NCBI GenBank assembly: GCA_016744355.1
Contig: JADGEN010000005.1
Coordinates: forward strand, 1-64,000
Origin: Halieaceae bacterium
Lineage (GTDB): Bacteria; Pseudomonadota; Gammaproteobacteria; Pseudomonadales; Halieaceae
Direction: 5' to 3'
Length of the DNA: 64,000 nt
Part shown: positions 59,772 through 64,000 of the stretch, in pieces
Layout of the letters: every line of letters begins with the position of its first letter
How positions within the stretch are numbered: position 1 is the stretch's first letter
Notes under the pieces: model-generated
Database searches by the model: none
Told to the model about the DNA's origin: nothing
The model's input: only the letters and a program-made list of their open reading frames with translations
Position numbers and translations under genes: made by a program

Positions 59772-60734
59772 ATGACAGACGGAAAATTCAATCAACCCCT
59801 TGGTGGCAACGAAATGCCGCGTTTTGCCGGGCACGCCAGCATGTTTCGTTTGCCCACGCAGCTGGATGCGCAGGGGCTGGATATTGCACTGATTGGAGTG
59901 CCATTGGATATTGGCACCAGTAATCGTGGAGGCAGTCGTTTTGGCCCCCGTGAAATTCGCTGTGAATCTGTGATGGTGCGTCCCTACGGAATGTATACGC
60001 GGGCAGCACCCTTCGACTCCTTTCAAGTGGCCGATATCGGTGATGTACCGCTCAATACTTTTAATCTTGCCAAGTCGATAGATATTATCGAGAAATTTTA
60101 CGATGGGGTTTTATCCTGTGGAGCAAAGACAGTCTCCATGGGCGGCGATCACACGGTGGCTCTGCCTATATTGCGTGCGTTGGCTAAAGTTCATGGCCCG
60201 GTTGCACTGGTTCATGTGGACGCTCATGCCGACATCAACGACACCATGTTTGGAGAGAAGGTTTGCCACGGTACTATCTTCAGGCGGGCGGTGGAGGAAG
60301 AGTTGGTCAATCCGAATAAGATGTATCAGATTGGCTTGCGCACCACGGGCTATTCTGCAGAAGATTTCGATTGGTCCCGGGATCGTGGTGCCACGGTGGT
60401 GCCGGCAGAAGAATGTTGGCATAAATCCCTGACACCTTTGATGGGTCGTATACGCGAAGAAATTGGTGCGGAGACTCCAGTGTATCTCAGCTTCGATATT
60501 GACGGACTCGATCCATCGGTAGCACCGGGTACTGGCACACCCGAGCCGGGGGGGCTAACAAGCATACAGGGAATCGAGGTTATTCGGGGCTGCTGGGGCC
60601 TGAACCTGGTGGGTGCTGACCTGGTTGAGGTCTCCCCTCCTTACGACACCACAGGCAATACCTCACTGCTGGCTGCCAACCTCATTTTCGAGATGTTGTG
60701 CTCTTTTCCCGGCTGTGCGCGGCGGGAAGCGTGA
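59772..60734 (+). CDS. Agmatinase/ureohydrolase-family enzyme
   Basis: The 320-residue ureohydrolase-fold enzyme has the metal-site signatures Gly-Gly-Asp-His127, Asp150-Ala-His-Ala-Asp154 and Asp242-Ile-Asp244-Gly-Leu-Asp-Pro, with a dinuclear manganese active site. It hydrolyses a guanidino compound to urea and an amine. The family includes agmatinase, guanidinobutyrase and guanidinopropionase, and specificity cannot be decided by eye. GGAGC precedes the ATG. The TetR gene follows by four bases, so it is likely the local regulator, and the peptide importer is divergent. Confidence 0.85.
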   Translation: MTDGKFNQPLGGNEMPRFAGHASMFRLPTQLDAQGLDIALIGVPLDIGTSNRGGSRFGPREIRCESVMVRPYGMYTRAAPFDSFQVADIGDVPLNTFNLAKSIDIIEKFYDGVLSCGAKTVSMGGDHTVALPILRALAKVHGPVALVHVDAHADINDTMFGEKVCHGTIFRRAVEEELVNPNKMYQIGLRTTGYSAEDFDWSRDRGATVVPAEECWHKSLTPLMGRIREEIGAETPVYLSFDIDGLDPSVAPGTGTPEPGGLTSIQGIEVIRGCWGLNLVGADLVEVSPPYDTTGNTSLLAANLIFEMLCSFPGCARREA

Positions 60735-60738
60735 AACT

Positions 60739-61446
60739 ATGAGTGCAGCGGTTTCAGCAGTTCCGACAGGTGAAATAAAAAGCGTCGCAAAGCGTAAGAG
60801 AAGCTCTCGTGGTGAAGAAACGCGCTCCAGAATAAACCGCGCCACCCTGCAAATTATAAAACGCGACGGCATGCGTGGCGTGCGTCATCGCGCAGTAGCG
60901 AAAGAGGCGGGCGTACCGTTAGGTGCTACCACTTATCATTTCAAAAATATTGACGATCTTATTGTTAGCGCCTTCAGCTATTGGCGAGCGCAGCCTGCGG
61001 AGGGCTCCAATCCGTATGTGCAGCAAATTCTGGGTTTTCTCGAAAGCAGAGCGCCCGAGATGCTTAAGGCCCCCGCCGGCAGGGTCGCACTGGCGCGCGA
61101 AATCTATAAGTTCACAGTTGATTACGAAGTTGACCAGATAGAAAACTGCCGGGACAGCTGTATCGTGCAGTTGGCTTTCTATCATGAAAGTATTCACATC
61201 AAAGAGCTACAACAGCAGGTTTTTGACTACTGGCAAATTGAAGTGGACAATTTGATAGTGGCCTTTACAGCACTGGCATCACCTGATCCCGAGGCCGAGG
61301 CGCGCATCTGCCAAAGCCTGTTTCACCAGCTCGAACGCGAAGCCATGATGAAAGGCGGCGATTATGATCGCGACAAGCTAAAGGCTACGCTACACCGTTA
61401 TGTGTGTCATGTTGTAGGCGTAGAATTTACTCTCGAAGAGGGTTAG
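60739..61446 (+). CDS. TetR-family transcriptional regulator
   Basis: The 235-residue TetR protein has an N-terminal basic extension (Lys-Arg-Lys-Arg-Ser-Ser-Arg-Gly), a helix-turn-helix (about 30-75, Ala-Val-Ala-Lys-Glu-Ala-Gly-Val-Pro-Leu-Gly-Ala-Thr-Thr-Tyr-His-Phe) and a C-terminal ligand domain. The ATG at 60739 follows the agmatinase-family stop by four bases; a longer upstream reading frame starting inside that gene is unlikely. It probably regulates its own operon and perhaps the divergent peptide importer. Its stop codon overlaps the convergent OmpA-like gene by four bases. Confidence 0.88.
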   Translation: MSAAVSAVPTGEIKSVAKRKRSSRGEETRSRINRATLQIIKRDGMRGVRHRAVAKEAGVPLGATTYHFKNIDDLIVSAFSYWRAQPAEGSNPYVQQILGFLESRAPEMLKAPAGRVALAREIYKFTVDYEVDQIENCRDSCIVQLAFYHESIHIKELQQQVFDYWQIEVDNLIVAFTALASPDPEAEARICQSLFHQLEREAMMKGGDYDRDKLKATLHRYVCHVVGVEFTLEEG

Positions 61447-62093
61447 ATCTTCGAGGTATCTGGCAGTATGTAAAGCTCTACACGTCGGTTCTGTGCACGG
61501 CCACTTGTGGTGCCGTTGTTGGCAATGGGTTGCTCAAACCCTCTTCCTTCTGAAAACGCTCGCGATGACGATACGCCCTGTGTAGCAAGGTAACTGGCTA
61601 CGCTTTGTGCGCGTCGCTCCGATAGGGTTTGGTTATACGCTTTGCTACCTGTGCTGTCTGTATGGCCTGTGACGCGCAGTGTCGTATCGTGATATTTCGC
61701 CAATACTTTTCCGACAGAATTTAAGACCGGGTAAAAGCTGCTGCGAAGATTGTAAGAATCAGTTTCGAAAGTAATATTGCCGGGCATTATTAATTTAATG
61801 GTGTCGCCCTCACGTGACACGCTCACCCCCGTGCCGCGCAGCTCTTCCCTTAGTTTTGCCTCCTGCACATCCATGTACGCGCCTACACCAGCACCTACAA
61901 GGCCGCAACCAAGGGCTGCATTTCGGGCGCTGTCTTTTGAGTCGAGGGCGCCAATAAGTCCACAGGCTACCGCCGCGCCGGCACCATAGGCGGCAGTTTT
62001 GCTCAGCTGCTCCTCACCGGTGTAAGGGTTTACGGTGCAGGCTGATACAACCATTGAAAGTGTGACAGCGGCAATTTTGGGCATCATTCGCAT
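61443..62093 (-). CDS. OmpA-like peptidoglycan-binding lipoprotein (YiaD type)
   Basis: The 216-residue lipoprotein has a signal ending in the lipobox Val-Ser-Ala-Cys (Cys19), a Gly/Ala-rich hydrophobic region (about 34-73) and an OmpA C-terminal domain (about 100-205) with Gly-His-Thr-Asp-Ser-Thr-Gly and Leu-Ser-x-Arg-Arg-Ala-Gln-Ser-Val, which binds peptidoglycan. YiaD/Pal-like proteins tether the outer membrane. It is convergent with the TetR gene (4-base overlap). It is monocistronic with a long upstream region to 62367. Confidence 0.88.
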   Translation of the reverse strand: MRMMPKIAAVTLSMVVSACTVNPYTGEEQLSKTAAYGAGAAVACGLIGALDSKDSARNAALGCGLVGAGVGAYMDVQEAKLREELRGTGVSVSREGDTIKLIMPGNITFETDSYNLRSSFYPVLNSVGKVLAKYHDTTLRVTGHTDSTGSKAYNQTLSERRAQSVASYLATQGVSSSRAFSEGRGFEQPIANNGTTSGRAQNRRVELYILPDTSKI

Positions 62094-62249
62094 AGGGTGT
62101 TCCTTGTTGTGATATATCTTGTGGATTCGCTTTAGCTTAGACAGCAGCTTGCTTGGATTGTTCTAAGGTGGATTATAAGATTACTTTCCGTAGCTGAGAT
62201 ATCAATCATTGGATTGAGTTATATGAAGTCTTTCATGAAATATGTGATT

Positions 62250-62274
62250 TATCCATGTGGATACACGCGGATAC
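62250..62274. promoter_or_regulatory. TATCCA/TGGATA palindrome with an extra GGATAC half-site
   Basis: TATCCA (62250-62255) and TGGATA (62258-62263) are perfect arms around TG. A second GGATAC (62269-62274) lies 10 bases from the first GGATAC (62259-62264), one helical turn. It sits in the 273-base region between the OmpA-like and CadD-like genes and resembles the GTATCCA repeat at 53437. I see nothing else in the region, including no start codon with a ribosome-binding site. Confidence 0.35.
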
Positions 62275-62366
62275 AGAGCTCGTTGGTAGCGACAGTCTGC
62301 TAAATGGAACTCAGTTTTCTACTGAGATTTATCATCAGAGATTGATCTGTGTGTACCAAGCCTGTA

Positions 62367-62984
62367 CTAGATCAATGTGTCGGTGCTTGTATCCATAAGG
62401 ATATAAATGCCAACTGCAATCATAATCCAGGGCACAATTTTTTCAGCACGATGCTCAAGGCGTTGTGCGAGTCCTCGATGTCCGGAAATCAGATATGAAA
62501 GTCCGCCCCACAGTATAGCCATAGCCAGATAGCTGCACACAATGAGCAGCAGTGCCGAGCGTCCACTCTCAGCGAGAAGAGGCAGAAATACAGCCACACT
62601 ATCGCCGCTGTTGCTGAACATGAGAATAAACGTGCTCCACCAGATTTTTGGCTCTGTGGTGTTTGCAAGAGACTCAAGTTCGTCGTCGGCGGTGTACACA
62701 TCGCTCCAGCTTCGATAGAGCATGTGACAACCCAGCAACAGGGGTACTACGCCCAGGTAGCCGATGAGTCCCGGTCCTACCGTGCTCTCGGCGAGGACAC
62801 CCAGCGTCGATACACAAATCACTGTGATCGCTGAACACAAAAAGCCGAGCAGTACCGCTGACCTGCGCCTGGCGTTGGCCCCCAGCAGGACTACCAATAC
62901 CAGTAGGTTGTCCATATTGGTAGCGACAAAACCACCAGCTACCAGGCCCAATAAGGTGAAAACTTCTGTAGTGGAAAATGCCAT
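62367..62984 (-). CDS. CadD-family cadmium/cation-resistance-like transporter
   Basis: The 205-residue polytopic membrane protein matches the CadD family (cadmium resistance transporter, PF03596): five to six hydrophobic segments, Asn-Met-Asp-Asn-Leu-Leu-Val-Leu near 24-31, and Phe-Ser-Asn-Ser-Gly-Asp-Ser-Val (about 123-130). The ATG at 62984 fits the family start; an upstream extension to 63092 would be atypical. Family members remove cadmium or related ions, but function has been shown in few. It is divergent from the TonB-dependent receptor; no metal-responsive regulator is adjacent. Confidence 0.82.
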   Translation of the reverse strand: MAFSTTEVFTLLGLVAGGFVATNMDNLLVLVVLLGANARRRSAVLLGFLCSAITVICVSTLGVLAESTVGPGLIGYLGVVPLLLGCHMLYRSWSDVYTADDELESLANTTEPKIWWSTFILMFSNSGDSVAVFLPLLAESGRSALLLIVCSYLAMAILWGGLSYLISGHRGLAQRLEHRAEKIVPWIMIAVGIYILMDTSTDTLI

Positions 62985-63173
62985 TAACCAGACCTGTTTT
63001 TTCCAGTAAGTTAGCCAGCAGTAAATGCAGCATGCTGAGCCCGCGTTGGGCACTGCCCGTGCGTGAATCTGTTTCATTAGAGTGTCGAGCACACACCAGG
63101 CTAAAATTGTACCGGTTTTTACTCATGTTTTGCTTGGCTCTGGCGATTTAGTTCGCATTCTTTCAGTGTGTTT

Positions 63174-63190
63174 ATGAGAATAGTTATCAT
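63174..63190. promoter_or_regulatory. Probable Fur box upstream of the TonB-dependent receptor
   Basis: ATGAGAATAGTTATCAT agrees with the 17-base ATGATAATNATTATCAT form of the Fur consensus at 14 of the 16 defined positions. It lies 45 bases upstream of the receptor's ATG and overlaps the region where its promoter would be. It supports iron repression of the receptor, possibly of the divergent CadD-like gene. Confidence 0.6.
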
Positions 63191-63235
63191 GCGCCAGATC
63201 AACGCAATCTGTGTTTATATGTATAAAATTCGTCC

Positions 63236-64000
63236 ATGAAAATAAAAAGTATGAGTCATATTATTTTTCGCCTCCGTCCTGTGGCCGCGTTCCTATGTGG
63301 CATAGCGGCGTCGGTATCTACTCCTGCTCTTTCGGCAGCTGGGGCGTTGCCTGTCGCGCTGGAGGAGATCGTTGTTACGGCCAGTAGAAATCAGCAGCGG
63401 GTTTTCGACAGCCCGGTATCCCTAAGTGTTATTAGTCAGGCAGAGTTACAGCGTTCTACAGCACCTACTCTGGCCGAGACGATGCGCGATATCCCCGGTG
63501 TGCAGGTGACGGACTCTGGCCAGCCAGGCTTGAGTCGCGTGAGATTACGCGGCGAAGAGTCCCGTCGTACCGCCATTCTAATTAATAGCCAGGAGGTCAC
63601 TGATCACCACGAGGTGGGGACTCCACTGACCTTACACCCTGCATTGGTGGAGCGTATTGAAATTATTCGCGGTTCCGGTGCGGTGCTCTATGGATCGCGC
63701 GCACTTAGCGGCGTGGTGAACTTCTTTACCCGTAAAGGCGGAAGCGAGCCGATTCAGGCGACTATTTCTGGTGGCTACAATGGAGCCACTTCGGGATACA
63801 GTGCTTTCGCCAGTGTTTTCGGTAATGTTCAGGGCTTTGAATACCGCTTGGCCTGGTCGGAAAGTGATCACGACGAGCGCTCAACCCCAGAGGGCGAAAT
63901 GCCCGATACTTCCTTTGAGAACGAGAGCGTATACTTTTTTGCCGGTAAGACTTTTGGCGATCACCGTCTGGAATACACCTACGAAGATTTTGAATCCAGC
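63236..64000 (+). CDS. TonB-dependent outer-membrane receptor (5' part; cut by window end)
   Basis: The open reading frame runs from the ATG at 63236 to the end of the window without a stop (255 codons). It encodes a signal peptide (about 1-34), a TonB box Glu-Glu-Ile-Val-Val-Thr-Ala (near 42-48), and a plug domain with Ile-Pro-Gly-Val-Gln-Val (about 87-92), Arg-Leu-Arg-Gly (about 103-106), Glu-Arg-Ile-Glu-Ile-Ile-Arg-Gly (about 140-147) and Gly-Val-Val-Asn-Phe-Phe-Thr. A beta-barrel begins near 165. It probably imports iron-siderophore, haem or another metal complex; the Fur box upstream favours iron. Confidence 0.9.
   Translation, partial: MKIKSMSHIIFRLRPVAAFLCGIAASVSTPALSAAGALPVALEEIVVTASRNQQRVFDSPVSLSVISQAELQRSTAPTLAETMRDIPGVQVTDSGQPGLSRVRLRGEESRRTAILINSQEVTDHHEVGTPLTLHPALVERIEIIRGSGAVLYGSRALSGVVNFFTRKGGSEPIQATISGGYNGATSGYSAFASVFGNVQGFEYRLAWSESDHDERSTPEGEMPDTSFENESVYFFAGKTFGDHRLEYTYEDFESS

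Noticed and set aside
62094..62366. Possible small gene in the 273-base region between the OmpA-like and CadD-like genes
   Set aside because: No start codon with a ribosome-binding site opens a frame of useful length; only the GGATAC repeats stand out.
1..64000. tRNA, rRNA, insertion sequences, integrases or prophage genes
   Set aside because: I looked through intergenic regions and product sequences on both strands and saw none; a covariance-model search for tRNA would be decisive.

Overview
The window looks like a chromosomal segment of a marine-type, aerobic, heterotrophic gammaproteobacterium, possibly the Cellvibrionales/Spongiibacteraceae-Halieaceae neighbourhood. This is an inference from gene content: acyl-CoA catabolism, a TonB-dependent receptor, a PEP-CTERM protein, DUF4136 lipoproteins, an AlgP-like Lys/Ala-rich protein and a predicted F420-type LLM oxidoreductase. 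No rRNA, tRNA, insertion sequence, CRISPR array, integrase or prophage was seen. Genes are densely packed on both strands, many as overlapping (ATGA or TAATG) operons. No gene-free stretch exceeds about 300 bases.

Layout. 0-6 kb: PEP-CTERM protein, iodotyrosine-deiodinase-like flavoprotein, SDR, HIT protein, 2-hydroxyacid dehydrogenase, a pair of DUF4136 lipoproteins and a LysR regulator. 6.2-11.9 kb: a valine/isobutyryl-CoA catabolic operon (acylating aldehyde dehydrogenase, acyl-CoA dehydrogenase, 3-hydroxyisobutyryl-CoA hydrolase, 3-hydroxyisobutyrate dehydrogenase) with a divergent AraC regulator. The aldehyde dehydrogenase is of the AdhE-N/EutE type rather than MmsA. 12.2-19.0 kb: a five-gene coupled operon of glutathione reductase, TauE/SafE permease, GldA-like ATPase, GldF-GldG fusion and DUF4340 protein. 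19.1-25.4 kb: serine hydrolase, MOSC protein, DUF481 outer-membrane protein, DAHP synthase, GPH symporter and zinc-ribbon protein.

25.6-29.0 kb: a three-gene cytochrome operon (c4-like dihaem cytochrome, MauG/CcpA-like dihaem enzyme, and a membrane-anchored parallel beta-helix protein with a C-terminal haem c domain). It is preceded by a perfect TTGTAC-N4-GTACAA palindrome and is my main candidate for an undescribed system. 29-34.5 kb: small membrane proteins, a DsbA-fold protein, the AlgP-like protein, a PQQ-type sugar dehydrogenase and an alkylsulfatase-like metallo-beta-lactamase-fold protein.

34.5-54.5 kb is a catabolic region. A TetR regulator with a near-perfect 16-bp palindrome faces an operon of amidohydrolase, KshA/DAF-36-like Rieske oxygenase, SDR and acetoacetate-decarboxylase-like protein. 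Further on come another SDR, an iron alcohol dehydrogenase, an HSL-type esterase, an acyl-CoA dehydrogenase with relocated catalytic Glu, a thioesterase, an MBL hydrolase, an acyl-CoA ligase and a predicted F420-dependent LLM oxidoreductase. Together they suggest attack on a lipophilic, perhaps cyclic or steroid/terpenoid, substrate; the substrate itself cannot be read from the sequence. A large secreted beta-helix protein and an Lrp/class V aminotransferase pair sit inside this region.

54.5-64 kb: a complete oligopeptide-type ABC importer, divergent agmatinase-family hydrolase and TetR regulator, an OmpA-like lipoprotein, a CadD-like transporter, and the start of a TonB-dependent receptor preceded by a good Fur box and cut by the window end.
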